A DNA stretch of 64,000 nucleotides from Methylocapsa acidiphila B2. Lineage in GTDB: Bacteria; Pseudomonadota; Alphaproteobacteria; Rhizobiales; Beijerinckiaceae. Numbering within the stretch: position 1 is the stretch's first letter; every line of letters starts with the position of its first letter. This document shows positions 28,396-36,524 of this stretch, piece after piece. The stretch lies in contig NZ_KE386496.1 in the NCBI RefSeq assembly GCF_000427445.1, positions 744,001-808,000 on the forward strand. Direction: 5' to 3'. A model generated the notes under the pieces. That model worked only from the letters and a program-made list of their open reading frames with translations. It was not told where the DNA came from and searched no databases. A program made the position numbers and the translations under genes.

Positions 28396-29271
28396 TTAAC
28401 GGGTCGGAACCGGCGTTCCGCTGCGATAATCATAGAATCCGCGCTGCGTCTTGCGCCCGAGCCAGCCGGCCTCGACATATTTGACCAGCAAAGGGCAGGG
28501 CCGATATTTCGAATCGGCGAGCCCTTCGTGCAGGACCTGCATCACCGAAAGAACAGTGTCGAGGCCGATGAAATCGGCGAGCTGCAGTGGCCCCATCGGA
28601 TGGTTCGCGCCGAGGCGCATCGCCGTGTCGATCGCCTCGACCGATCCAACGCCCTCGTAAAGCGTGTAGATCGCCTCATTGATCATCGGCAGCAGAATGC
28701 GGTTCACGATAAAGGCGGGGAAGTCCTCCGAGACCGTATAGGTCTTGCCGAGCCGCGAGATCAGCTCTTTGGCGGCCTCGAAGGTCGTGTTTTCGGTCAC
28801 GATGCCGCGGATCAGCTCGACGAGCTGCATGCGCGGCACTGGGTTCATGAAATGGATCCCGATGAAGCGCTCCGGCCGATCGGTCACGGATGCGATCCGG
28901 GTGATCGAGATCGAGGACGTGTTCGAGGCCAGCATGGCCTCCGGCTTGAGGGAAGGGCAGAGCTTGGCGAAAATCTTGCGCTTGAGCTCTTCATTCTCGG
29001 AAGCGGCTTCGATGACGAGATCACGGTCGGCGAAGGCGTCGTAATCCACAGCCGGCTTGATCCGGCTCAAAGCCGCGTCGCGCGTCGCCGAATCGATCTG
29101 GAGCTTCTCAACCTGGCGGTCGAGATGCGCGGCGATGACATTGAGTCCAGCCTTGATTCGCTCTTCGGATATGTCGTTTAGCGCGACCTCGATGCCGGCG
29201 AGGGCGCAAACTTCAGCGATGCCCGTCCCCATTTGTCCGGCGCCGATCACCCCGATCTTATTGATGTCCAT
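28396..29271 (-). CDS. hbdA: 3-hydroxybutyryl-CoA dehydrogenase
   Basis: A 291-residue NAD(P)-dependent dehydrogenase that interconverts acetoacetyl-CoA and 3-hydroxybutyryl-CoA. The Rossmann loop GVIGAGQMGTGIAE opens the protein. FIGIHFMNPVPRMQLVELI contains the catalytic histidine region, and the C-terminal 3HCDH domain ends KTQRGFYDYRSG. Length and single-domain form fit PaaH2/Hbd rather than multifunctional FadB. It follows etfBA on the same strand after 311 bp and may have its own promoter. Confidence 0.9.
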   Translation of the reverse strand: MDINKIGVIGAGQMGTGIAEVCALAGIEVALNDISEERIKAGLNVIAAHLDRQVEKLQIDSATRDAALSRIKPAVDYDAFADRDLVIEAASENEELKRKIFAKLCPSLKPEAMLASNTSSISITRIASVTDRPERFIGIHFMNPVPRMQLVELIRGIVTENTTFEAAKELISRLGKTYTVSEDFPAFIVNRILLPMINEAIYTLYEGVGSVEAIDTAMRLGANHPMGPLQLADFIGLDTVLSVMQVLHEGLADSKYRPCPLLVKYVEAGWLGRKTQRGFYDYRSGTPVPTR

Positions 29272-29582
29272 TTCATTCGTCCGTAACGGAAATCAGACGC
29301 GAGGCCAATTTGATTTCTCATACCAAGAAAACCGGCGCCGCATTCTCATTTTTTCATCGACGCGACGCAGGCTTAGCGAAACCCGCGCTCGGTATTGGCG
29401 GGCGGAGTTCTAGACCAAAGGAGAAGCGATTGCCACTCGCTTGGAAAAACTTCCCAACGCGTCCAACTTTGACGGCGAGGAGCGTCTTCCTGACATGCGA
29501 TCCGTCGCGCGAACTTTCTAGAAAATAGTGCGCCGGCGCGGCGCCGACGAATCGACAAGATGTCCATTTTCATCATCGCCGC
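29272..29582. other. etfA-hbdA intergenic region
   Basis: 311 bp between two minus-strand genes. It contains a terminator-like hairpin for etfA (listed separately) and must contain the hbdA promoter. No coding frame is convincing. Confidence 0.45.
29522..29544 (-). terminator. Putative intrinsic terminator of etfBA
   Basis: On the minus strand a GCGCCG stem (29544-29539) pairs with CGGCGC (29535-29530) around a CGC loop. It is followed by ACTATTTTC at 29529-29521, a short T-run. It lies about 40 bp past the etfA stop. The T-tract is interrupted, so strength is uncertain. Confidence 0.45.
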
Positions 29583-30527
29583 TCATAGACCGATGATGGC
29601 GAGTTCCTCGTCCAAAGCTGGCAAAATAGTGAAGAGATCGCCGACCAGGCCGTAATCGGCGATCTGGAAGATCGGCGCTTCCTCATCCTTATTGATGGCG
29701 ACGATCACCTTCGAATCCTTCATTCCGGCGAGATGCTGGATCGCGCCCGAAATCCCGACCGCGATATAGAGGTCAGGGGCGACGATCTTGCCGGTCTGCC
29801 CCACCTGCCAGTCATTCGGCGCATAGCCCGCATCGACCGCCGCCCGCGACGCGCCCATGGCGGCGCCCAGTCGATTGGCGATCGGCTCGATGAGAGACGC
29901 GAAATTTTCCGCGTTCTGCATGCCACGGCCGCCGGAAATGACGATCTTCGCGGAAGTCAGTTCCGGCCTGTCCGATTGTCCGAGAGCCTCGTCCTTGAAG
30001 CTCGAGACGTCTGGCGCCGCGGCTGCGGCTATGGTCTCGATCGGCGCCGCCGCGCCTTCGCCGCTCGCCTGAAAGGCCGCGGTCCGCACGGTGATGATCT
30101 TCTTCGCGTCGCTCGACTGGACGGTTTGGATCGCATTTCCGGCATAGATCGGCCGCTCGAACGTGTCCGGCGCGACGACCTTGGTGATTTCCGAAATTTG
30201 CATCACGTCCAGGAGCGCCGCGACGCGCGGCATCACATTCTTAGCGGTTGCCGTCGAGGCCGAGACGATCGCGGAATAGGGACCCGCCAATTGAACCAGA
30301 AGGGCCGCCAGAGGCTCGGCCAAGTGATGGGCGTAAAGCGCGTCGTCGGCGAGCAGGACTTTCTCCACGCCGCCGAGCTTGGAGGCGGCTTCGGCGGCAG
30401 CCTGAAGTCCAGAGCCCGCGACAAGAATATGAACGGGCTCGCCGAGCGCCTTCGCGGCGGTCAAGGCTTTGGCGGTCGCCTCGTTGAGCCGCCCCTTCTG
30501 AATGTCGGCGAGCAGCAAGACCGGCAT
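29583..30527 (-). CDS. etfA: Electron transfer flavoprotein alpha subunit
   Basis: A 314-residue ETF alpha subunit. The C-terminal FAD domain shows [27 protein letters not shown] and [17 protein letters not shown] collects electrons from acyl-CoA dehydrogenases such as LiuA and passes them to ETF-ubiquinone oxidoreductase. Its ATG overlaps the etfB stop by one base (TAATG), so the subunits are co-translated. A hairpin terminator follows. Confidence 0.95.
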   Translation of the reverse strand: MPVLLLADIQKGRLNEATAKALTAAKALGEPVHILVAGSGLQAAAEAASKLGGVEKVLLADDALYAHHLAEPLAALLVQLAGPYSAIVSASTATAKNVMPRVAALLDVMQISEITKVVAPDTFERPIYAGNAIQTVQSSDAKKIITVRTAAFQASGEGAAAPIETIAAAAAPDVSSFKDEALGQSDRPELTSAKIVISGGRGMQNAENFASLIEPIANRLGAAMGASRAAVDAGYAPNDWQVGQTGKIVAPDLYIAVGISGAIQHLAGMKDSKVIVAINKDEEAPIFQIADYGLVGDLFTILPALDEELAIIGL

Positions 30528-31285
30528 TAGATCACCCCGGCTTCATTCTTGAGTTTCGAGACAAGCTCCGCCGCCGAGCCGACCTTGACGCCCGCTTTGC
30601 GCGCTGCGGGCTCGACCGTCTGGAGAATTTTCAGTCGCGGCGTGACATCGACGCCGAAATCGGCCGGAGTCTTCTCCAAGATGGTCTTCTTTTTGGCTTT
30701 CATGATGTTGGGGAGCGAGGCGTAGCGCGGCTCGTTGAGGCGCAAATCGGTCGTCACGACCGCAGGAAGTTTGAGCGTGACGGTCTGCAATCCGCCATCG
30801 ACCTCGCGGGTCACGTCGATTGTTCCTTCGCCGGCTGCGCCGATCTCCAGCTTGGAGGCGAAGGTTCCTTGCCCCCAGCCGAGCAGCGCCGCGAGCATCT
30901 GGCCGGTCTGATTGCAATCGTCGTCGATTGCCTGCTTGCCGAGAATGACGAGTCCCGGCGACTCCGCGTCGACCACGGCCTTCAAGATCTTGGCGACCGC
31001 GAGCGGCTCGACAGGCTGGTCTGTCTGGACCAGAAGCCCATTGTCGGCGCCCATGGACAGAGCGCTTCTGATCGTCTCGACCGCTTGCGCCGGTCCAATG
31101 GAAACAACGAGAATTTCCGACCCCTTGCCGGCCTCGCGCAAGCGGAGCGCTTCCTCGACGGCAATTTCATCGAACGGATTCATCGACATTTTGACATTGG
31201 CGAGATCAACGCCCGAGCCGTCCGGCTTCACGCGGATCTTGACGTTGTAGTCGACCACCCGCTTCACGGGCACGAGAATTTTCAT
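30527..31285 (-). CDS. etfB: Electron transfer flavoprotein beta subunit
   Basis: A 252-residue ETF beta subunit starting [20 protein letters not shown], the standard start. The conserved nucleotide (AMP) region includes [20 protein letters not shown] and the recognition loop [26 protein letters not shown] lies near residue 190. ATG 31285 is chosen by homology; the frame extends 26 residues upstream without family sequence. It is first in etfB-etfA. Confidence 0.95.
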   Translation of the reverse strand: MKILVPVKRVVDYNVKIRVKPDGSGVDLANVKMSMNPFDEIAVEEALRLREAGKGSEILVVSIGPAQAVETIRSALSMGADNGLLVQTDQPVEPLAVAKILKAVVDAESPGLVILGKQAIDDDCNQTGQMLAALLGWGQGTFASKLEIGAAGEGTIDVTREVDGGLQTVTLKLPAVVTTDLRLNEPRYASLPNIMKAKKKTILEKTPADFGVDVTPRLKILQTVEPAARKAGVKVGSAAELVSKLKNEAGVI

Positions 31286-31437
31286 CGGGAAACTCAAGGA
31301 TATTTTGCTTTGCAGGCCGCCGCAATACCTAGCATGTTTTGAAAAGCGCGGCGCCCGTTTCAATCGGACCCTAAGCCGGAATTGTGGATTTGAGCGGTCT
31401 GTCCGAACATCCGAGTCGACAGAGTCGGAGAGAGCCT

Positions 31438-31466
31438 TAAGTAATCGCGCCTGCTGGGCAAGTCAA
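31438..31466 (-). promoter_or_regulatory. Candidate etfB promoter
   Basis: On the minus strand TTGACT (31466-31461) and TACTTA (31443-31438) are separated by 17 bp. They lie about 150 bp upstream of etfB in the 282-bp gap after the glycosyltransferase gene. The -10 is weak. Confidence 0.3.
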
Positions 31467-31567
31467 TAAAGCCAAGCTTGCCTGAATCGGCGCACCGTCG
31501 GCCTCGGCGAACAACGGCAAGCGTTTTCATCCCCTTCGGCACGCCCTGCTTTTGCGGCCTCGGCCGA

Positions 31568-32326
31568 TCAGGCCAGGGCGTAGCGCGGCCGCGGGTCGCC
31601 CCGAAAGCTATAGGCGCCGATATGGGTCAACCGTCCTTCGGTGTCGAGCCAAATCTTGCCGCCAATGTCGCGCCATTTCTGGCAGAAGCCGAAGTCTTCG
31701 CTAACGTAAGCGTTGGTGTCCTTGTCGATCAGGCAATCGAACAGCGCGTAATTTACGTCGGCCTTGGCGTTGGAATAGGCGTGCGCGCTGGTGTAGCGGC
31801 TTTGCGGATAGGCTTCGATCATCCGTTCGATCACTTCGCGCCGGACCATCATGAATCCGCCGCCGCAATAGATCCCGGTGGCGAAGCGTCCGTCGCGCTC
31901 CAGCTCGTTTCCAGAGCAGAGCGCGCCGACATAAAGAAGGGGAGCGGCCTCGAAGCTTTCGCCGCGGCTCGCGGCGCGCACGATCGCGGCATTGCTCCAA
32001 TCGATGACTTTGAGCGGATAAACGCCCGCCACAAAATCCTGATCGAAACGGAGCATGTGATGCACCTGCTCAGGCTCGAAGCAGATGTCGGCGTCGATGA
32101 ATAAAAGATGCGTCGCTGTCGGCGTGTTCAGGAACTGGGCGACGAGCGTGTTGCGGCTGCGCGTGATCAGGGAATCGTGGCCGAGCAACGCCAAGGCCGC
32201 GTCGAAGCTGTTTTGGCTCGCATATTGGATCAGGCCGAGGATCGACTGCATATAATGCTGTGAGACCAGTCCCCCGAAACAAGGGGTCGCGATAAACACC
32301 ATCGGTCTCTTTACAGAATGCGTCAT
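31568..32326 (-). CDS. Glycosyltransferase-like protein
   Basis: A 252-residue soluble protein. RPMVFIATPCFGGLVSQHYM begins a Rossmann-like nucleotide-sugar fold, and HLLFIDADICFEPEQVHHML carries a DxD-type metal motif (D-A-D). Later pieces are VAGVYPLKVIDW, CGGGFMMVRREVIERM and VSEDFGFCQKWRDIGGKIW. The pattern fits a small GT-A glycosyltransferase; donor and acceptor are unknown. ATG 32326 directly precedes the fold; a frame to 32500 adds 58 atypical residues. No sugar-polymer cluster surrounds it. Confidence 0.65.
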   Translation of the reverse strand: MTHSVKRPMVFIATPCFGGLVSQHYMQSILGLIQYASQNSFDAALALLGHDSLITRSRNTLVAQFLNTPTATHLLFIDADICFEPEQVHHMLRFDQDFVAGVYPLKVIDWSNAAIVRAASRGESFEAAPLLYVGALCSGNELERDGRFATGIYCGGGFMMVRREVIERMIEAYPQSRYTSAHAYSNAKADVNYALFDCLIDKDTNAYVSEDFGFCQKWRDIGGKIWLDTEGRLTHIGAYSFRGDPRPRYALA

Positions 32327-32597
32327 GATTAACCTTATCGACTCAATTTTTGGCGCTGCTTTCAATCTTCTTGCTTCTTGTCCCGCGACGGAAAACCGGC
32401 GCCGCGCGCAGGTCCTTGATAGGCCCCGAAGCTTGCGCGAAACCTGCAGCGGTGCGCCGGCCTGGGCAGGCGCGTTAATCCTAATGAGAAGTGAAGCCAC
32501 ACGGGGACGGAATTGGCGCTAATATGCGCCGCATGGCCGTTGGCGAACCGAGCGTGGCGTGGCCGGCTCGACGAATTCACGCAACAATAGGCGAAGC

Positions 32598-33149
32598 ATG
32601 TCGCAATTATCGTATTTTAAAAGTAGCGTGCCGGTGTCTTTTGGCGAAAAGCTGGCCGGGTCAGAGCAATTCCTGATCTTGTTCAAGGAAGGAATGGATC
32701 TCGTCGGCGAAGCCGCCGCCTATCTCGACGGCGAGGGCCGCGAAGAGGCGAGGGCTTTAGCCCGCGCGGCGGCGCTCGCCTATGCGGTCGAAAGCATGCG
32801 GCTGACGACGCGATTGATGCAGATCGCGTCCTGGCTTCTTCTCCAACGCGCCGTCAACGAAGGCGAATTGACGCGGGCTGAGGCCGCTGCGGAAAAGCGC
32901 CGCATCCGCCTCGTCAAATCCGATCCTCTGTCCAATGACGATGTTCTGGAGCGATTGCCCCTGCGCCTACGCGAATTCATCGCCCGCTCGCGGCGTTTGC
33001 AGGCGCGCATCGTCCATCTGGACGGATTGCTGTATCAATCGCGTGAATTGCGCGCGATGGACGTCTCGTCCCGGAGCCCGGTCGGAAACCAGATCGAGCA
33101 ATTGCGCGCAGCATTCGGTCCGGCGCGGATGAGTTCCGCCGCAATGTGA
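32598..33149 (+). CDS. rcdA: Cell-cycle proteolysis adaptor RcdA (DUF1465)
   Basis: A 183-residue helical protein. It begins MSQLSYFKSSVPVSFGEKLA, followed by LFKEGMDLVGEAAAYLDGEG, ALAYAVESMRLTTRLMQIAS and LLLQRAVNEGELT, the DUF1465 family core. In Caulobacter RcdA is an adaptor that helps ClpXP degrade CtrA and other regulators with CpdR and PopA. An AGGCGAAG ribosome site precedes ATG 32598. It converges with rpmE and shares a hairpin between the two stops. Confidence 0.88.
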   Translation: MSQLSYFKSSVPVSFGEKLAGSEQFLILFKEGMDLVGEAAAYLDGEGREEARALARAAALAYAVESMRLTTRLMQIASWLLLQRAVNEGELTRAEAAAEKRRIRLVKSDPLSNDDVLERLPLRLREFIARSRRLQARIVHLDGLLYQSRELRAMDVSSRSPVGNQIEQLRAAFGPARMSSAAM

Positions 33150-33188
33150 GCCGGCCCAGGCCTGTTGGGCGCCGGCCCTGTGGGAGAT

Positions 33189-33214
33189 ACGAAAAAGTAG
33201 AACTACTTTTTCGT
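33189..33214. terminator. Bidirectional intrinsic terminator between rcdA and rpmE
   Basis: A perfect 12-bp inverted repeat, ACGAAAAAGTAG (33189-33200) and CTACTTTTTCGT (33203-33214), with AA between. The A5/T5 tracts sit inside the arms, so either strand gives a stem with a U-run. It lies 40 bp after rcdA and 199 bp after the convergent rpmE. Confidence 0.7.
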
Positions 33215-33413
33215 GTGCCGCTCTCATTCGAGAATTTCACTGCCTTTTATACGGCGAGGACGACGACGCTTTTGGACATTTTTGTCCGAGGGCGCTGTGA
33301 TCTATAGGCATCGGCGTCTTGCGCCAGGCTTGTGGGCAATCGGGCGGCCGCGCCTCAAAATTCCGCCGCCCCATTTTTTGCTCGGCGGCCGATAGCGGCG
33401 CCAGGCGCAAAAT

Positions 33414-33644
33414 TTATTTCTTGCCGAAACTGAGATTGCCGAAGCGCGAATTGAAGCGCGAGAGCCTTCCGCCGCGGTCGAGCAATTGCTGCGAGCCGCC
33501 GGTCCAGGCCGGATGCGTCTTCGGGTCGATGTCGAGGTTCAGCGTATCGCCCTCGCTGCCATAGGTCGAGCGGGTCAGAAACTCGGTGCCGTCGGTCATG
33601 ACGACCTTGATGAGATGGTATTGAGGATGAATATCGGGCTTCAT
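33414..33644 (-). CDS. rpmE: 50S ribosomal protein L31
   Basis: A 76-residue protein beginning [20 protein letters not shown], the L31 signature. It has no cysteine, so it is the zinc-independent (C-) form usual in alphaproteobacteria. [13 protein letters not shown] and [16 protein letters not shown] complete the family. ATG 33644 is standard; the open frame to 33860 is not coding-like. Confidence 0.95.
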   Translation of the reverse strand: MKPDIHPQYHLIKVVMTDGTEFLTRSTYGSEGDTLNLDIDPKTHPAWTGGSQQLLDRGGRLSRFNSRFGNLSFGKK

Positions 33645-33805
33645 CGACAGGAATCCTTTAAAGAACGCCAATGCGGCGTCAGCGGCTATGGTGCCGCCAG
33701 GCGCAGAAAAACGTCGCAGCGTCGCTGATGACGGGATTGTGGCCCTATATCTCAGTGCGGCCCTCGTTACAAGGTTGCCGCCGCCATCTGTGGCGGCGAC
33801 GGCGC

Positions 33806-34420
33806 TCATTTCGCCTGAGATCGAGATGGTTCGGCCGTCTCCCCCTCCGCTTGCTGCCACGGATAGAGCCTTGGGATTGCGATCGTGAAGAGGGTCGCAA
33901 GCGCGAGCGCTGCAGCTGATCCTATGAGAAAAAGCGTCCAGCTGGTCGGACGCATCGCGCCGAGCGCGATGATGAGGAAAAGCATCGGCAGGTCGAGGAA
34001 ATGCGTGAAGGTCGGCAGCGTCTCTCCGCGCGCGCGGCGAAGCTCCGGGGTGATGCTTCCCGCGGCCAGCGCGGCCCGCGTCAGCCGGCGCAGCCGCTGG
34101 AAATAGAGGCGGGTCACTGTATTGCCCTCGATGAACTCAAAGGCGAAGAGAAAGATCATTCCCGCGAGCCAGGGGATTTGAAGAAAGCCCCAGCCGCCAT
34201 AGTAGCTCACGATGAGCCAGGAGCCGGAGGCAAGGAGCAGTACGGCCCCCGGGACGACGAGCCCGTCGTAAAAGACCGCAATGTTGCGGACCGCTTCTGC
34301 AAAAGGCGCGAGCTCGGTGAGCTGGCGCGAACGCAGATCGGCCATCCAAACCCCGATGAGCCCGCCGCCGATCAAGATCGCGCCGAGAATATGCAAAAAC
34401 TTCAGCAGGCTATAGTCCAC
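33806..34420 (-). CDS. DUF2269 family integral membrane protein
   Basis: A 204-residue protein with about four or five hydrophobic helices: [20 protein letters not shown], an [13 protein letters not shown] segment, [16 protein letters not shown], and two near the C-terminus. The first helix with its conserved H is typical of DUF2269. Function is unknown. GTG 34420 is chosen because AGGAG lies 6 bases upstream; it overlaps the marR stop by 11 bp, so the pair is coupled. The ATG at 34474 would overlap marR by 65 bp. It may be the regulated partner of the MarR protein. Confidence 0.75.
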   Translation of the reverse strand: MDYSLLKFLHILGAILIGGGLIGVWMADLRSRQLTELAPFAEAVRNIAVFYDGLVVPGAVLLLASGSWLIVSYYGGWGFLQIPWLAGMIFLFAFEFIEGNTVTRLYFQRLRRLTRAALAAGSITPELRRARGETLPTFTHFLDLPMLFLIIALGAMRPTSWTLFLIGSAAALALATLFTIAIPRLYPWQQAEGETAEPSRSQAK

Positions 34421-34925
34421 TTGCTTCTCCTGCGCATCGTTCGTCGTCCGGCCTTGCGCCGCCATCTCGCGCACGCTCGAGCCTCGCGCGCAGAGCCCGC
34501 AATAGGGCGACAGCTTGCGCCAGGTCGTCCGGCGACAAGCCCCTCGTCAGATCCTCCGCCCAGGGCGCTTGCTTCGTCATCGCGGCGGCGAAGGCCGCTC
34601 GCCCGGCTTCTGTCATCGTCACCAGCTGTGCGCGTTTGTGATGTGGATTAGCGGCGAAGCGCACGAGACCGTCTTTCGCCATTTCCTTGACCAGCCTTTG
34701 CACCGCCTGGCGCGATAGCCCCTTGTTGCGTGCGATCGAGGCGACCGAAAGCGGGACTGCCGAGCGATCCATGGCCCCAAGCACCTGCCAGCGGGCGCTC
34801 GTCAGGCCGAGAGACCGCACAAGCTGGTCTCCAGCTTCGATGAGGCGGCCGTTCAAGCGAAAGATCTCGAGGATCAATTCGGTCAAGGTTTCGGCGGCGC
34901 GAGCCTGCGTGCTTTCCGTACTCAT
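34410..34925 (-). CDS. MarR family transcriptional regulator
   Basis: A 171-residue winged-helix repressor. The recognition region reads LSVASIARNKGLSRQAVQRLVKEM and the wing is GLVRFAANPHHKRAQLVTMTEAGRAAF. MarR proteins bind palindromic operators as dimers and release on ligand binding. The gene overlaps the DUF2269 gene and has perfect palindromes over its own promoter, so autoregulation is likely. ATG 34925 falls close to the predicted transcription start. Confidence 0.9.
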   Translation of the reverse strand: MSTESTQARAAETLTELILEIFRLNGRLIEAGDQLVRSLGLTSARWQVLGAMDRSAVPLSVASIARNKGLSRQAVQRLVKEMAKDGLVRFAANPHHKRAQLVTMTEAGRAAFAAAMTKQAPWAEDLTRGLSPDDLAQAVALLRALRARLERARDGGARPDDERCAGEASGL

Positions 34926-34930
34926 GTCGT

Positions 34931-34959
34931 ATATTGTCGTAATGACAATATATTGTCAA
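34931..34959 (-). promoter_or_regulatory. marR promoter overlapped by palindromic operators
   Basis: On the minus strand -35 TTGACA (34959-34954) and -10 CAATAT (34936-34931) are exactly 17 bp apart. Two perfect palindromes overlap them: ATATTGTC-N5-GACAATAT (34931-34951) and GACAATATATTGTC (34944-34957). The start site expected ~7 bp past the -10 coincides with the marR ATG (34925), suggesting a leaderless message. Confidence 0.7.
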
Positions 34960-35126
34960 TTTGCGAAAAGGCTGCATCCGGCGGCGGCGCGCTTTACTCA
35001 TGCCCCGCGAACGTGTACCCCGGCCGCGTAATGGACCCGGCGCCGCCATTATGGGTGCGCCGGGATTATTTTTGGCCGCGTGGCGCGGTCCAATTCGATT
35101 GAATCGAGACAGAGCAAAGCCCTGCT

Positions 35127-36422
35127 ATGGCGAATGTGGTGGTGGTCGGCGCCCAGTGGGGCGACGAAGGCAAAGGCAAGATCGTCGATTGGCTGTCCCT
35201 CGAGGCCGATATTGTGGTGCGCTTTCAGGGCGGCCATAACGCCGGCCATACGCTCGTCATTGGCAACCAGGTCTACAAACTGGCGCTTCTGCCTTCAGGC
35301 ATCGTGCGGCCCGGCAAGCTATCCGTCATTGGCAATGGCGTGGTGCTGGATCCGCATCATCTCGTCGAAGAAATCGCCAAGCTCGAAGCCCAGGGCGTCG
35401 CCATTTCGCCGGACAATCTCAAGATCGCCGAGAATGTGACGTTGATCCTCTCGCTTCATCGTGAGCTCGACGCCCATCGTGAATCCGCGAATGTCGAGGC
35501 GCTGAAAATCGGAACGACCCGTCGAGGGATTGGCCCCGCCTATGAGGACAAGGTCGGGCGCCGCGCTATCCGCCTCATGGACCTCGCCGAGCCGGACCTG
35601 CTCGATCAGAAAATCGCGCGCCTTCTCGCCCATCACGACCCTTTGCGGCGTGGGCTAGGTCTCGAGCCGGTCGCCGCGGAGGCGATCCGCGTCGAGCTCG
35701 ACTGCGTCGCGCCCAAGATCCTGCCTTTCATGGACGCGACCTGGGAGCGGCTCGAGGCGGCCCGGCGCGCCGGCAAGCGCATTCTATTCGAGGGCGCGCA
35801 GGGCGCTCTCCTCGACGTCGATCACGGGACCTATCCGTTCGTGACTTCGTCGAATACGGTCGCGGCCCAAGCCGCGACCGGCTCCGGCCTCGGCCCCAAG
35901 GCGATCGGCTATGTGCTCGGCATCGCCAAGGCCTATACGACGCGGGTCGGCGGCGGCCCCTTTCCGACCGAGTTGACGGACTCGATCGGCCAACTGATCG
36001 GCGATCGCGGCCATGAATTCGGAACCAATACCGGCCGGCGTCGGCGCTGCGGCTGGTTTGACGCCGTTCTTATGCGCCAGACCGTGAAGACCTCCGGCAT
36101 CGATGGAATCGCGCTCACCAAGCTCGACATTCTCGACGGATTTGACGAGATCAAGGTTTGCGTCGGCTATCTTCTCGATGGCGAGCGGATCGATAGGCTT
36201 CCGGCGAGCCAGGCGGGACAGGCGAGGGTCAAGCCGATTTACGAAACGATCGAGGGCTGGAAAGACACGACGGCGGGCGCCCGGTCCTGGAGCCAGCTTC
36301 CGGCACAGGCGATCAAATATGTTCGACGGATCGAAGAATTGATCGAGGCGCCCGTGGCTCTTCTCTCCACGAGCCCGGAACGGGCGGACACGATTCTGGT
36401 CCACGATCCGTTCCGCGACTAA
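35127..36422 (+). CDS. purA: Adenylosuccinate synthetase
   Basis: A 431-residue GTP-dependent enzyme that joins IMP and aspartate, the first step to AMP. Catalytic and GTP motifs are [16 protein letters not shown] at the start and GGHNAGHT (about residues 36-43). [21 protein letters not shown] and ANVLFEGAQG-like [21 protein letters not shown] follow. [11 protein letters not shown] and [10 protein letters not shown] are also intact. Normal length; monocistronic appearance. Confidence 0.97.
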   Translation: MANVVVVGAQWGDEGKGKIVDWLSLEADIVVRFQGGHNAGHTLVIGNQVYKLALLPSGIVRPGKLSVIGNGVVLDPHHLVEEIAKLEAQGVAISPDNLKIAENVTLILSLHRELDAHRESANVEALKIGTTRRGIGPAYEDKVGRRAIRLMDLAEPDLLDQKIARLLAHHDPLRRGLGLEPVAAEAIRVELDCVAPKILPFMDATWERLEAARRAGKRILFEGAQGALLDVDHGTYPFVTSSNTVAAQAATGSGLGPKAIGYVLGIAKAYTTRVGGGPFPTELTDSIGQLIGDRGHEFGTNTGRRRRCGWFDAVLMRQTVKTSGIDGIALTKLDILDGFDEIKVCVGYLLDGERIDRLPASQAGQARVKPIYETIEGWKDTTAGARSWSQLPAQAIKYVRRIEELIEAPVALLSTSPERADTILVHDPFRD

Positions 36423-36524
36423 TCTAAGGCCCGACCGAGAGCGGCGCGGTCCAAGTTACGCTCAACGCTCACGGGCGCGCCCGTTGGTATTGACGGCAAG
36501 CCCGCGGAATGCTCTGAACCCCGC

